A stretch of DNA of 64,000 bases from Shewanella eurypsychrophilus (GCF_007004545.3 NZ_CP045503.2:2636501-2700500); one strand, 5' to 3'; positions 37,612 through 46,685 are shown, counted from the first letter of the stretch. The notes: a model not told the origin generated them from the sequence alone. Numbers and translations are program-made.

Positions 37612-40600
37612 ATGACTAATTTAATAAAGAAAGAGAACAAACTGCCCATCATGCACACCTGTGATGGTAACGAAGCTGCGGCGCATATTGCCTATCGCGT
37701 CAGTGAAGTGTGCGCGATTTATCCCATTACGCCATCCTCAACCATGGCAGAATTGGCAGAAGAGTGGGCCACCCAAGATACGCGTAATATTTGGAATGGC
37801 ATACCGCTGATAGCCGCAATGCAAAGTGAGGGCGGAGCCGCTGGTACTGTGCATGGAGCATTACAAAGTGGCGCACTAACAACCACTTTTACTGCATCAC
37901 AAGGCTTGTTATTGATGCTACCTAACATGTACAAAATAGCCGGTGAATTAACCTCGACTGTTTTTCATGTCGCGGCGCGCTCACTGGCGGCACAAGGCCT
38001 GTCTATTTTTGGTGATCACCAAGATGTGATGTCGGCGCGTGGTACCGGTTTTGCGCTGTTAGCATCATCCTCAGTTCAAGAGTCTCACGATATGGCGATG
38101 GTTGCCCATGCAACTACGCTAGAGGCTCGCATCCCCTTTATGCATTTCTTCGATGGTTTTAGAACCTCCCACGAAGTGAACAAGATAGAAATCATCAGCG
38201 ATAGCGATATTCGCACCATGATCGATGACAAATTGGTGAGAGCGCATAGAGAGCGTGGTCTTAGCCCCAACAAGCCATTTATCCGTGGTACAGCACAAAA
38301 TCCAGATGTGTATTTCCAGGGGCGTGAAACCGTTACACCTTTTTATAATAAGACACCAGCAATAGTACAAGCCTGCATGGATAAGCTGGGCGATTTGACT
38401 GGCCGTTACTATAAGCTGATTGAGTTTTATGGTGACAAAGCGGCAGAGCGGGTGATCATTGCCATGGGCTCTGGTATTGAGACCGTTAAAGAGACGGTTG
38501 ATGCGCTCAACAAAACCGGTGAAAAGGTCGGCTTACTGCAAGTGAGACTCTATCGTCCGCTAAGTGCTAAACACCTTATAGACGCTTTACCTGCCACGGT
38601 TAAGAGTATTGCGATACTCGATAGAACCAAGGAGCCAGGCGGTAACGCCGATCCGCTTTATCAAGACATACTCACATCACTTGTCGATACTTACTCTTCA
38701 GGAAAGGTAGGTGCCAAAGATCACCCAAGCACGACAGGCGGTCTGGCCAAGATGCCGAAACTCATTGCAGGCCGTTATGGGCTATCGAGCAAAGAGTTCA
38801 CCCCGGCTATGGTAAAAGCGGTGTTTGATAACCTGAGTCTGGACGAGCCTAAGCATCACTTTACCTTAGGTATTATCGATGATGTGTGTCATTCACACCT
38901 AGAAGTAGACACCAGCTTCGATATTGAATCTAAAGATGTGGTCCGCGCGATTTTCTATGGCCTTGGCGCCGACGGTACCGTAGGTGCAAATAAAAATACC
39001 ATTAAGATCATCGGTGAAGACCCAGCCTATTTTGCGCAAGGCTATTTTGTCTATGACTCTAAAAAGTCAGGGTCACAAACAGAATCTCACTTAAGATTTG
39101 GTAAGGAGCCGATCAATAGCCCCTATCTCATTCAGTCTGCTAACTTCATCGCTTGTCATCAGGCCACCTTCTTAGAGACGACGGATATGCTCTCTAAGGC
39201 AACAGATAAGGCGGTATTTTTACTTAATACTCAAGTTAGCGCCGATAAAGTGTGGGACACATTGCCTGCCTTGATGCAGTCGCAATTGATTGAGAAAAAC
39301 ATGAGCCTGCACGTGATCGACGCCTACAAGGTGGGTGAAGATACTGGCATGGGTAAGCGCATCAATACCATTATGCAGACCTGTTTCTTTGCGCTATCTG
39401 GCGTGCTTGAGAAAGATGTGGCTATCGCTAAGATCAAGAAAGCGATCAGCAAAACCTATTCCCATAAAGGCCCCAAAGTTATTGAGAAAAACTTCGCCGC
39501 TGTCGATCATACCTTGGCTCACTTAGAAGAGGTTCTGATCCCTGCGCACGTCACAGCCAAAGCGTTAAACAAGCCCATCGTCGATGATGCTGCGCCTGAT
39601 TTTGTTAAGCAGGTGACAGCGAAGATGATGGCAGGTAAGGGCGATCTTATCCCTGTGTCAATGTTGCCCGTCGATGGTACGTATCCATCGGGGACGACTC
39701 AGTGGGAGAAGCGTGACATTGCCTTGCAGATCCCAATTTGGGAAGAAAAAGATTGTATTCAGTGTGGTAATTGCTCAATTGTCTGTCCTCATGCGGCAAT
39801 TCGCGCCAAATTCTTTGATAAATCTGAGCTTAGCAATGCGCCCGATGGCTTTAAATCGCAGTCCATCACCGCACGTGGATTCCCCGATACTCGCTATACT
39901 TTGCAGGTTTATGCACAAGATTGTACTGGATGTACCTTATGTGTCGACGCCTGTCCGATGGTGATAGAGGAGGCCACAGAGACGACGCCTGAACGTAAAG
40001 CGCTCAATATGCAGCCTAAAAAACCGTATGCTGCTCAGGCGAAGAAAGATCTCGATTTCTTCATCTCATTGCCATACAACGACAGATCGCGGGTCGACTT
40101 CTCTCATGTTCGTGGTGCGCAGTTCCTGCAGCCATTATTTGAGTTCTCGGGCGCCTGTTCAGGCTGTGGTGAAACCCCTTACCTGAAGCTCGTGTCTCAA
40201 CTGTTTGGCGATCGCTTAATGATAGCGAACGCGACGGGTTGCTCCTCCATTTATGGTGGCAACTTACCAACAACCCCGTGGACTAAAAATGACAAAGGTC
40301 GAGGTCCTGCTTGGGCTAACTCTCTGTTTGAAGACAATGCCGAGTTTGGTTTTGGTTTCCGCTTAGCGGCCATCAAGCAGCAGGAGAGCGCAAAACAGAT
40401 ACTGACGCGGATCAGCCTGAGCCAAGAAAATCCATTAGCTCCTGAGCTGGTGGATAGACTGCTCAACGATGATCAGCAGACAGAGTCTGATATTCAGGCG
40501 CAGATCAAACGTGTCGACACCCTCAAAGAGCAGCTTGAAAAGCTAGATTCAACCGATGCGCTAAACCTTATCTCGGTTGCCGATCAGCTGATCAGACGCT

Positions 40601-41292
40601 CTATCTGGATAGTCGGTGGCGACGGTTGGGCCTACGATATCGGCTCTAGTGGACTCGATCATGTCTTAGCCAGCGGCGCGGATGTTAACGTGTTAGTGAT
40701 GGATACCGAAGTGTACTCCAACACAGGTGGCCAGATGTCAAAGTCCACTCCACTGGGCGCTGTGGCTAAGTTTGCCGCATCGGGTAAACACACGCCGAAG
40801 AAAGACGTGGCAATGCAAGCTATCTCGTATAACAACGTCTATGTTGCCCGAATCGCCTTAGGCGGCGATCCACAGCAGACCTTGCTAGCCCTACGTGAAG
40901 CCGAAGCATACAAGGGCCCGTCGATAGTGATCGCTTATAGCCATTGTATTGCCCACGGGATCACCATGGAGCAAGGTTTACAGCAGCAACAGCTAGCGGT
41001 TAAATCCGGTCACTGGCCACTGTTCAGGTATAACCCAGATCTGCGTGATGTTGGCGAGAACCCATTCTCACTGGATTCACTAAGACCGAGTATATCGCTT
41101 AAAGCCTATCGCTCAAACGAAGCAAGATTCGAGATCTTAGCGCGGAGTAACCCTGAGCTGGCTGAAAAGCTAACCGCACAAGCTCAGAAAATACTCGAGC
41201 GTAAATGGAAGCTTTACGAAGAGATCGCCACACGTGGCCAGGGCATCGTTGCGCCACATGTAGAGTTTGAGAGTGAAGACTTAACTTCATAG
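37612..41292 (+). CDS. nifJ: pyruvate:ferredoxin (flavodoxin) oxidoreductase
   Basis: A 1226-residue single-chain PFOR oxidising pyruvate to acetyl-CoA and CO2 with reduced ferredoxin or flavodoxin. The N-terminal catalytic domain begins DGNEAAAHIAYRVSEVCAIYPITPSS. Two ferredoxin motifs lie near residue 715 (CIQCGNCSIVCPHAAI) and 770 (CTGCTLCVDACPM), and the TPP domain has CSGCGETPY and GDGWAYDIGSSGLDH. Oxygen-sensitive PFORs indicate anaerobic use. GGAGCAGAT before the ATG comes from the duplicated repeat. Confidence 0.94.
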   Translation: MTNLIKKENKLPIMHTCDGNEAAAHIAYRVSEVCAIYPITPSSTMAELAEEWATQDTRNIWNGIPLIAAMQSEGGAAGTVHGALQSGALTTTFTASQGLLLMLPNMYKIAGELTSTVFHVAARSLAAQGLSIFGDHQDVMSARGTGFALLASSSVQESHDMAMVAHATTLEARIPFMHFFDGFRTSHEVNKIEIISDSDIRTMIDDKLVRAHRERGLSPNKPFIRGTAQNPDVYFQGRETVTPFYNKTPAIVQACMDKLGDLTGRYYKLIEFYGDKAAERVIIAMGSGIETVKETVDALNKTGEKVGLLQVRLYRPLSAKHLIDALPATVKSIAILDRTKEPGGNADPLYQDILTSLVDTYSSGKVGAKDHPSTTGGLAKMPKLIAGRYGLSSKEFTPAMVKAVFDNLSLDEPKHHFTLGIIDDVCHSHLEVDTSFDIESKDVVRAIFYGLGADGTVGANKNTIKIIGEDPAYFAQGYFVYDSKKSGSQTESHLRFGKEPINSPYLIQSANFIACHQATFLETTDMLSKATDKAVFLLNTQVSADKVWDTLPALMQSQLIEKNMSLHVIDAYKVGEDTGMGKRINTIMQTCFFALSGVLEKDVAIAKIKKAISKTYSHKGPKVIEKNFAAVDHTLAHLEEVLIPAHVTAKALNKPIVDDAAPDFVKQVTAKMMAGKGDLIPVSMLPVDGTYPSGTTQWEKRDIALQIPIWEEKDCIQCGNCSIVCPHAAIRAKFFDKSELSNAPDGFKSQSITARGFPDTRYTLQVYAQDCTGCTLCVDACPMVIEEATETTPERKALNMQPKKPYAAQAKKDLDFFISLPYNDRSRVDFSHVRGAQFLQPLFEFSGACSGCGETPYLKLVSQLFGDRLMIANATGCSSIYGGNLPTTPWTKNDKGRGPAWANSLFEDNAEFGFGFRLAAIKQQESAKQILTRISLSQENPLAPELVDRLLNDDQQTESDIQAQIKRVDTLKEQLEKLDSTDALNLISVADQLIRRSIWIVGGDGWAYDIGSSGLDHVLASGADVNVLVMDTEVYSNTGGQMSKSTPLGAVAKFAASGKHTPKKDVAMQAISYNNVYVARIALGGDPQQTLLALREAEAYKGPSIVIAYSHCIAHGITMEQGLQQQQLAVKSGHWPLFRYNPDLRDVGENPFSLDSLRPSISLKAYRSNEARFEILARSNPELAEKLTAQAQKILERKWKLYEEIATRGQGIVAPHVEFESEDLTS

Positions 41293-41329
41293 CCGTAACC
41301 ATAGCTATTACTAAGAACTCAAAGAAAAA

Positions 41330-41371
41330 GGGCGCTGTTACAGTCAGTTTAACGACAGACGTAACAGCCCC
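41330..41371 (+). promoter_or_regulatory. stem-loop between nifJ and the triple RidA gene
   Basis: GGGCGCTGTTAC pairs with GTAACAGCCCC (one bulge) around a loop of about 19 bases in the 213-bp gap. No T-run follows, so it is more likely a processing or attenuation structure than a full terminator. Confidence 0.4.
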
Positions 41372-41505
41372 GATATAAAACTTTCAATACAAACAATCAC
41401 CAGAAATCATTCAAAGTAGTGCCAAGCTATTCAGCCAGTATGCCTGCTTTAACAACAACTTAGATTTGTGATTAACAACTTACTATATAAAGGAAAAATA
41501 CCGAA

Positions 41506-42771
41506 ATGACTAACAAGATTGTAAAATTGTCAAGAAACACAGAAAATGCACCACAAAGCGCTGCATCGACTCAAAGCGTGGCTTTTTCCCATTACAATAA
41601 TATTTCAGCTCAGTTACCAGTAGATGCAAAAACAGGTGAGATTGTAGCGGGTGGTGTGGCAGAGCAGGCAAAACAATGTTTGGCAAATATTAAAGCCATC
41701 GTAGAAAGTACCGCCCATGCGATGCACGATGTGGTTCGCATCAATGTATACCTTAAAAATATCTCAGATCTTGACGCTGTAAACGAAGTTTATGCCTCTT
41801 TCTTCCAGAGCTACCTTCCTACACAGACAGTTCTCGCCGTTGCAGCGCTACCTATGGATGGTGCCTTGGTTCAGATGGATGCCGCACTTTCAAACGGTGA
41901 AGGCACGCCTCCACAAGAAGCATGCCCGCTGGTTAAATTGGTTAGAAATACCGATACTGCACCAATCAGTGCAGTATCGACTCAATCTGTCGCTTTCTCT
42001 CATTACAGCCATATCTCTGCGCAACTGCCCGTCGAGCCAAAATCTGGCAACATAGTCGCTGGCGGTGTAAAAGAGCAGACAAAACAGTGTCTAGCCAATC
42101 TTAAAGCCATCCTAGAAAGCATCACTGTGCCTTTTGATGATATTGTAAAAATCAATATCCACCTTAAAAACCTCGCCGATCTTGACGCCGTCAATGAAGT
42201 GTATACAACATTCTTCCCTGACTCATCTATCGCCAGAACCTTAGCGTACTTCCCTGCACGTTCAGTCGTTGTCGCGGCAGGTTTACCTATGGATGCCTTA
42301 GTACAAATTGATGCTACCGTGTCACACGGTGATGGTACGCCGCCACAAGCGGTTGAAGACAGACATGGACTTATTATCGAGCCAAACAACACAGACAAAG
42401 CACCAAAATGTCCGCTAGCGACACAAACCGTCGCATTTTCTCATTACAACAACATATCCGCTCAACTGCCAATAGATGCGAAAGTGGGTAAAGTTGTCGC
42501 TGTGGGTATCAAAGAGCAGGCTGCGCAGTGTCTTAACAATATTAAGGCAATCGTAGAAAGTATCGATCATGACATGGACGATGCGGTTAAACTTAATATT
42601 CAACTTAAAGATATTGCAGATCTTGATGCTGTAAATGCAGTAATGAAAACTTTCTTCAAAGGCGAGCTACCTGCAACAACAATCATAGGTGTTTCAGCGA
42701 TCCCAATGGATGCGCTAGTGCAGATTGATGCAATCTTCTCTAATGCAGAAGGTACACCGCCGCTAGTATAA
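41506..42771 (+). CDS. tandem triple RidA (YjgF/YER057c/UK114) domain protein
   Basis: A 421-residue protein made of three RidA-like domains, residues about 4-137, 142-281 and 288-420, each with the order xTQSVAFSHY, ISAQLP, a helix with QCLxNxKAIxES and a C-terminal LPMDxxVQxDA. RidA proteins are normally about 130-residue homotrimers that hydrolyse 2-aminoacrylate. The RidA arginine is kept only in domain 2 (FPARS, Arg252); it is Gln107 in domain 1 and Thr391 in domain 3. AAAGGAAAAATACCGAA precedes the ATG. The adjacent YgeX and PFOR make and use the matching substrate and product. Confidence 0.9.
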   Translation: MTNKIVKLSRNTENAPQSAASTQSVAFSHYNNISAQLPVDAKTGEIVAGGVAEQAKQCLANIKAIVESTAHAMHDVVRINVYLKNISDLDAVNEVYASFFQSYLPTQTVLAVAALPMDGALVQMDAALSNGEGTPPQEACPLVKLVRNTDTAPISAVSTQSVAFSHYSHISAQLPVEPKSGNIVAGGVKEQTKQCLANLKAILESITVPFDDIVKINIHLKNLADLDAVNEVYTTFFPDSSIARTLAYFPARSVVVAAGLPMDALVQIDATVSHGDGTPPQAVEDRHGLIIEPNNTDKAPKCPLATQTVAFSHYNNISAQLPIDAKVGKVVAVGIKEQAAQCLNNIKAIVESIDHDMDDAVKLNIQLKDIADLDAVNAVMKTFFKGELPATTIIGVSAIPMDALVQIDAIFSNAEGTPPLV

Positions 42772-42812
42772 AACACTAGTTTAAAATAAAGCAGTACCAT
42801 CAAAATATGTTG

Positions 42813-42844
42813 CTCACTTCGGCCATTAACCGGAGTGAGTTTTT
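42813..42844 (+). terminator. terminator ending the yge/PFOR/RidA cluster
   Basis: CTCACTTCGG / CCGGAGTGAG (10 bp with one G-T pair) and a T5 run, 41 bp after the triple RidA stop. It marks the border with the integron. Confidence 0.85.
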
Positions 42845-43660
42845 CGCTATTGGCATAATTGATCTTTTTTGTAGAGCTTGCTATCTGCTTACAGAGTATC
42901 CAGTGGGCTAACGGTTCCTGCATAATGTTGGCCTAATACATGGGTATATATCTGAGTGGTATTAATATCATTGTGACCAAGTAACTCTTGAACAGTTCTT
43001 ATGTCAGTACCTGTTTGTAAAAGGTGAGTGGCAAACGAGTGCCTAAAAGTATGACAGTTAACTTTTTTCATTATTTGGCTCACCTTAACTGACTTTTGTA
43101 GTGCCTTGCGTATTGTGCTGTCATGGCGATGGTGGCGACAGAGTACTTTAGTCACTGGGTGTTCACAGATATTAATGGAGGGAAATAGAAACATCCAAGC
43201 AGGTTGACGGAAAGCATTAGGGTACTTTTTTCCTAAAGAATAGGGCAGTGATGGGCCAAAGCCGTTACTATTATCTTTCTCCTGTAGTTTTATCGATTTA
43301 TCGATGAAACTAATTAGTTTACTGCAACATGATTGACTTAATAATGTCTGTCTATCCTTGTTTCCTTTACCATCTCGAATCGTCAAAGAGAGGTTATCTA
43401 TATTGATATCTTGAAGTCTTAATCTCAAACATTCATTAACCCGCATACCGCTACCATAGAGCATCTCTACGACCAGTTTTGCTGTTCCATTCATATTCGC
43501 CAATATCAGAGAAACCTCTTTAGGTGATAAGACTACAGGTAGCGTCCGTTGCTTTGTGGCCAAAGTAAAACCTAAATCTCCTAGCTCAACTTTAAGATAC
43601 TGTTGGTATAGAAAGGCTAATGAATTTAGCGCAACCTTTTGAGTATTATACCATTCCATC

Positions 43661-44125
43661 TTAATATTTAGTCATTATTGCCCACTCCCTTCGGCATAAC
43701 GAGATAACCCTATTTGAGTCACTGATAAAGTTATTCCAAGCAATTGAACAGGCATCCACTATATCCTCGTAACCTTTGAAGCTGCGATTAGCAAGATGGT
43801 GTTGTCGTAACCAACTCCAGACTTGTTCTATCGGGTTTAGCTCTGGTGAGTACGGGGGGAATTTTATAATGCTGAGGTTGATAAACTCATCAGCTATATC
43901 ATTGGTATGCCAACCAGCACCATCCATTACAACTACAGCGTGCCGACCAGGCTTAGTTCTTTTGGCTATCAGCGATAGGTGCTGACGCATGATGTCTTTA
44001 CTTAAATAGGGAGCAATTATTGCCTCTGTTTCTCCAGTTTCAGGACAAACTGCACCAAAGAAATGAACATACTCAAATTGCTGCTGACGAACCGCTCTAG
44101 GACGCGTTCCTTTTCTCGCCCACAA
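43661..44125 (-). CDS. IS630-family transposase, C-terminal DDE part
   Basis: 154 residues from the ATG at 44125; the same frame is open further upstream to the shift point near 44237 and includes DIWFQDEARFG, the first catalytic Asp. The part listed holds [11 protein letters not shown] (second Asp) and [18 protein letters not shown] (catalytic Glu). It completes the DDE endonuclease whose DNA-binding half is encoded just upstream in another frame. Confidence 0.8.
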   Translation of the reverse strand: MWARKGTRPRAVRQQQFEYVHFFGAVCPETGETEAIIAPYLSKDIMRQHLSLIAKRTKPGRHAVVVMDGAGWHTNDIADEFINLSIIKFPPYSPELNPIEQVWSWLRQHHLANRSFKGYEDIVDACSIAWNNFISDSNRVISLCRREWAIMTKY

Positions 44126-44210
44126 TCGAGTCGTTGTGTTTTGTTGTCCAAAACGAGCTTCATCCTGAAACCAAATGTCGACCCGATCGAGGCCTACACT
44201 ACCAGGAATG

Positions 44211-44729
44211 TTAAGGATCGTTTCCAGTTGGAACTTTTTTAAAAGCCATTTGGGCTTCAGCTGATTGCTTTGGGTGCATAGAACGACTGGTTATCCAGCT
44301 AAACCTCAACGTATCCAGTAGCTTATAAATTGCATTCGGATGGTAATCAACATTAAAGTGCAGCTGGATATATTTTAAGATCGCATCCCCTGTCAACCGA
44401 CCTCCAGAAGCTCTCACGCTTTGTGCTTCTATATATTCAATTAGTTGTTGCTTTTGCTTTGTAGTGAGGTAGCTATCTCGCCCTTTATTTCTTTTGGCGT
44501 CCAACCCCTTGAGCCCGTAAGTAAGATACTTTGAGACCCATGCATTTACACTGGCACGGGCTACTTTAAGTCTCTTGGTAACTTCCGTTCGATTATGACC
44601 TTCTAGAAATAGAGATACTGCCAGTAATCGGATACGTTTACGGGGATCTTTTTCAGCTCTAGATAAAGCCAAGATCTCTTCTGCTGTGTAGTTTTTCAAA
44701 GCAAGGTACGAGTTATTGATGGTGACCAT
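44211..44729 (-). CDS. IS630-family transposase, N-terminal HTH part
   Basis: 172 residues with an N-terminal helix-turn-helix (LFLEGHNRTEVTKRLKVARASVNAWVSKY) and a winged second DNA-binding region with YHPNAIYKLLDTLRFSW, typical of IS630 transposases. The frame ends shortly after a run of six A residues (44235-44240 on the plus strand as T). A +1 shift, or loss of one A, at this run continues into the DDE half, so this is either an inactivating mutation or programmed slippage. Confidence 0.8.
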   Translation of the reverse strand: MVTINNSYLALKNYTAEEILALSRAEKDPRKRIRLLAVSLFLEGHNRTEVTKRLKVARASVNAWVSKYLTYGLKGLDAKRNKGRDSYLTTKQKQQLIEYIEAQSVRASGGRLTGDAILKYIQLHFNVDYHPNAIYKLLDTLRFSWITSRSMHPKQSAEAQMAFKKVPTGNDP

Positions 44730-44982
44730 ATTAGATCACAACTCATTACTGATTGGTATTAATAGCTACATTTTGACTATTAGCCAACCAACTCAAAAAG
44801 TCTTTTACGTCATCAGAGGAGAGTGTTTCTGGATGAGCCTTTTGATGGAATAGAATGTAACGTTTGATCCAGTATAGGTAAGCTTTCTCGGTACGTAGGC
44901 TGTAACCTCGTAGCCGAATATCTTGTCGAACCGACTCTAAAAAAGGACTTGAATGCTTCATTCCCTTACCCTATGCATTTCA

Positions 44983-44998
44983 CTGTATGTTTATACAG
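44983..44998. promoter_or_regulatory. LexA box upstream of intI
   Basis: CTGTATGTTTATACAG fits the SOS box CTGT-N8-ACAG, 22 bp upstream of the intI start codon. SOS control of integron integrases through LexA is well known. Confidence 0.85.
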
Positions 44999-45123
44999 TA
45001 TTATTGGTTTTCAAAAGAAATCAAGGTATCTATATTGTTCTAATCACGGTTTGCTATTGTAGGATGCAAATAAGTTGTGTAAATTCAGTAGTATGAAAGT
45101 TTGCGGTCTTGAAAATTCGAGTT

Positions 45124-45154
45124 AACAGGCAAGAAAAGTGTGCTTGCCTGTTTT
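45124..45154 (+). terminator. hairpin between intI and the first cassette
   Basis: AACAGGCAAG / CTTGCCTGTT form a perfect 10-bp stem with a 9-base loop and TTTT at its end. It may insulate the cassette promoter from upstream transcription. Confidence 0.6.
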
Positions 45155-45196
45155 GGCCGAGAGTGTATTGGATACAATTTGAGTTTTGTTTAGTTA

Positions 45197-45225
45197 TTGA
45201 ATTGTTTTTAATAGGCTTTTATTAA
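45197..45225 (+). promoter_or_regulatory. candidate cassette promoter Pc
   Basis: TTGAAT and TATTAA separated by 17 bp, each 4 of 6 to consensus, located between the integrase and the first cassette and pointing into the array. Position matches where Pc lies in integrons; the match is modest. Confidence 0.4.
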
Positions 45226-45286
45226 TAAATTGAGTGCACGCTTTCCCAAGAGGGCTTGGCAAAACGCGCAAGCCGTATATACAAAT

Positions 45287-45293
45287 GTTAGGT
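45287..45293 (+). other. attI recombination core, first cassette junction
   Basis: GTTAGGT is the reverse complement of the ACCTAAC that opens the first attC at 45597, as required when a circular cassette inserts at G/TT. The attI region therefore lies immediately to the left (about 45230-45293). Confidence 0.75.
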
Positions 45294-45299
45294 AGGCAT

Positions 45300-45602
45300 A
45301 TGGACATCATTGAAACATTTAGTCAGCAAAAAAAGAATCGAGTAAAGTACACCGTATTAGCTTTGATTTTGTGGGTGCCAGCACTCTTAATTCAATATTA
45401 TAAAGAGCCAATAGCAGACATGTTTGCACAGTCCTCTTTATTTTCGATATATCTACAACTTTTTGCATTACTGCTTCAAGCTGTAGGTATGGTATTTATA
45501 TTCCTTACGCATAAAAATTCAAAATGCCCTGCCTGTACTAAATTAGCTGGCTCAGGTTGGAAAATTGAGGAATGTAAAAGTTGTGGTCAAAAGCTTACCT
45601 AA
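45300..45602 (+). CDS. cassette 1: small membrane protein with zinc-ribbon tail
   Basis: A 100-residue protein starting at ATG 45300, with TAGGTAGG just upstream made by the recombination core. Two hydrophobic helices (about 18-36 and 52-73) are followed by a C-terminal zinc ribbon, KCPACTKLAG...EECKSCGQKL. The stop overlaps attC1. No function recognised. An upstream in-frame GTG at 45234 would extend into attI and is rejected. Confidence 0.7.
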   Translation: MDIIETFSQQKKNRVKYTVLALILWVPALLIQYYKEPIADMFAQSSLFSIYLQLFALLLQAVGMVFIFLTHKNSKCPACTKLAGSGWKIEECKSCGQKLT

Positions 45603-45698
45603 CAAGGCCAAGCAAGCCGACTCCGTCAGCTGTCGTGTTTCTTGCAAAGGTCGCAACAAATCGCGCCAACTACTCCACGGTTGTTGGCGGCGTTATGT
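45597..45698 (+). other. attC site of cassette 1
   Basis: Starts ACCTAAC and ends GTTATGT, 102 bp, with internal imperfect inverted symmetry (CAAGC... and ...GTTGGCG). The start matches the core of the previous junction. Confidence 0.8.
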
Positions 45699-45719
45699 TT
45701 TTATCTAAGAGGAAGAGTT

Positions 45720-46568
45720 TTGACTATAGGAAAAAAATCGCTTTTAACATTACTCATTATTTTTACGGGGTTGTTGATTACATTCGTACAAACTTTTGCA
45801 TGGTCAGATGCCGGAAAGTCTAAGCAAGATAAAGCATACGAGTACGACTTCCAACTAAATTACTGGAATGAAGAGGTTCATAAAAAATTTAATAATCTTC
45901 GTTCTAGTGAAGTTGTTAATAGATTACTTTCTTTTGAGGGTAAAAGGGTCGTCGACTCAAGCTTTTTTCTCGACATCCATGAATACCACTTTTTAATCAA
46001 AGAACTTATGAGGGTGCTTAAATTTAAAAGCAAGGTTTCAATTAACTTATTAGGTGACATAGTTCAGCTAAATGAAAAGGGTCTACAGCACGTACCAGAT
46101 ATGTCAAAAGTTTCTAGCGATGTTCAGGAATTTGACACATTACTGCAAGAGTTTGATGAGCGAGAAAAAAGACTTGAAACATTTTTACCTGAACTGGTTT
46201 CGTCATTTAAATATGAAGAAAATATGAGTTCCGATAAAAAAGTTGAGTTAACGGTAAAGCAAATGGAACTTTTCTTGGAACTCTATACAGATGAAGCATT
46301 ATTTGTAACGCAAAAAACTGATCCATTTTTATTTGTTAGAGATCTAGGTAATATGTCATATATAACTTTAGGTAATTATAAAAAAGTTTTGAAAGGGTAT
46401 AACAAACAGGTCTCTATAGAAGACTCTTATAAAAAGAGCATCTTGATTTTATTAGCTCTTCTAAGTGTTTATTTTTCTGCGTTAATCGTATTAAAAACAG
46501 AAGATGAACCAACTCGCTATGAAGCTTCAGTAAATGATAAAACTTACAATGTGAGCATCAAAACATAA
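45720..46568 (+). CDS. cassette 2: membrane-anchored protein of unknown function
   Basis: 282 residues from TTG at 45720, with AGAGGAAGAG as ribosome site. Earlier in-frame starts lie within attC1. An N-terminal hydrophobic helix (LLTLLIIFTGLLITFVQTFAW) resembles a signal anchor, the middle 200 residues are charged and helical with a coiled-coil-like stretch, and a second helix (ILILLALLSVYFSALIVL) lies near the C-terminus. No family recognised. AT-rich, as expected for a cassette. Confidence 0.65.
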   Translation: MTIGKKSLLTLLIIFTGLLITFVQTFAWSDAGKSKQDKAYEYDFQLNYWNEEVHKKFNNLRSSEVVNRLLSFEGKRVVDSSFFLDIHEYHFLIKELMRVLKFKSKVSINLLGDIVQLNEKGLQHVPDMSKVSSDVQEFDTLLQEFDEREKRLETFLPELVSSFKYEENMSSDKKVELTVKQMELFLELYTDEALFVTQKTDPFLFVRDLGNMSYITLGNYKKVLKGYNKQVSIEDSYKKSILILLALLSVYFSALIVLKTEDEPTRYEASVNDKTYNVSIKT

Positions 46569-46662
46569 CAATAAATTAAACAAGGACTTAAAACAGTTTG
46601 CTGTTTTTCGTCCCTCAAACATTTTAGCAAACAATTTTAAGCCTGTTAATTAGGCGTTAACT
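46563..46662 (+). other. attC site of cassette 2
   Basis: Starts ACATAAC (complement of the GTTATGT junction before it) and ends GTTAACT, 100 bp. Confidence 0.8.
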
Positions 46663-46685
46663 GTCATTGAGAATAGGGAGATCGT

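Larger units (their letters stand above)
43649..44756 (-). mobile_element. IS630-family insertion sequence inside intI
   Basis: About 1108 bp carrying a two-part IS630 transposase. TATTA is repeated at 43644-43648 and 44757-44761. Because IS630 elements normally duplicate only TA, the element may instead be 43646-44756 with a TA duplication; both readings restore intI identically. Terminal inverted repeats are poorly matched, so ends are inferred mainly from the repaired integrase frame. Confidence 0.85.
42889..44961 (-). pseudogene. intI: integron integrase intI, split by IS630-family insertion
   Basis: The N-terminal 70 codons lie at 44757-44961 and the rest at 42889-43643. Removing 1113 bp (element plus one copy of the duplication) joins them as [18 protein letters not shown] and gives a 319-codon frame, the size of Vibrio-type IntIA. 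The C-terminal part shows tyrosine recombinase motifs [45 protein letters not shown] and the integron-integrase-specific insert around [12 protein letters not shown]. The intact C-terminal fragment has an ORF from 43659 but lacks its N-terminal domain, so activity is unlikely. Confidence 0.9.

Noticed and set aside
45234..45299. An upstream GTG start for the first cassette gene
   Set aside because: It would place the N-terminus in the attI region, which is not part of the cassette; the ATG after the recombination core has a good ribosome site.
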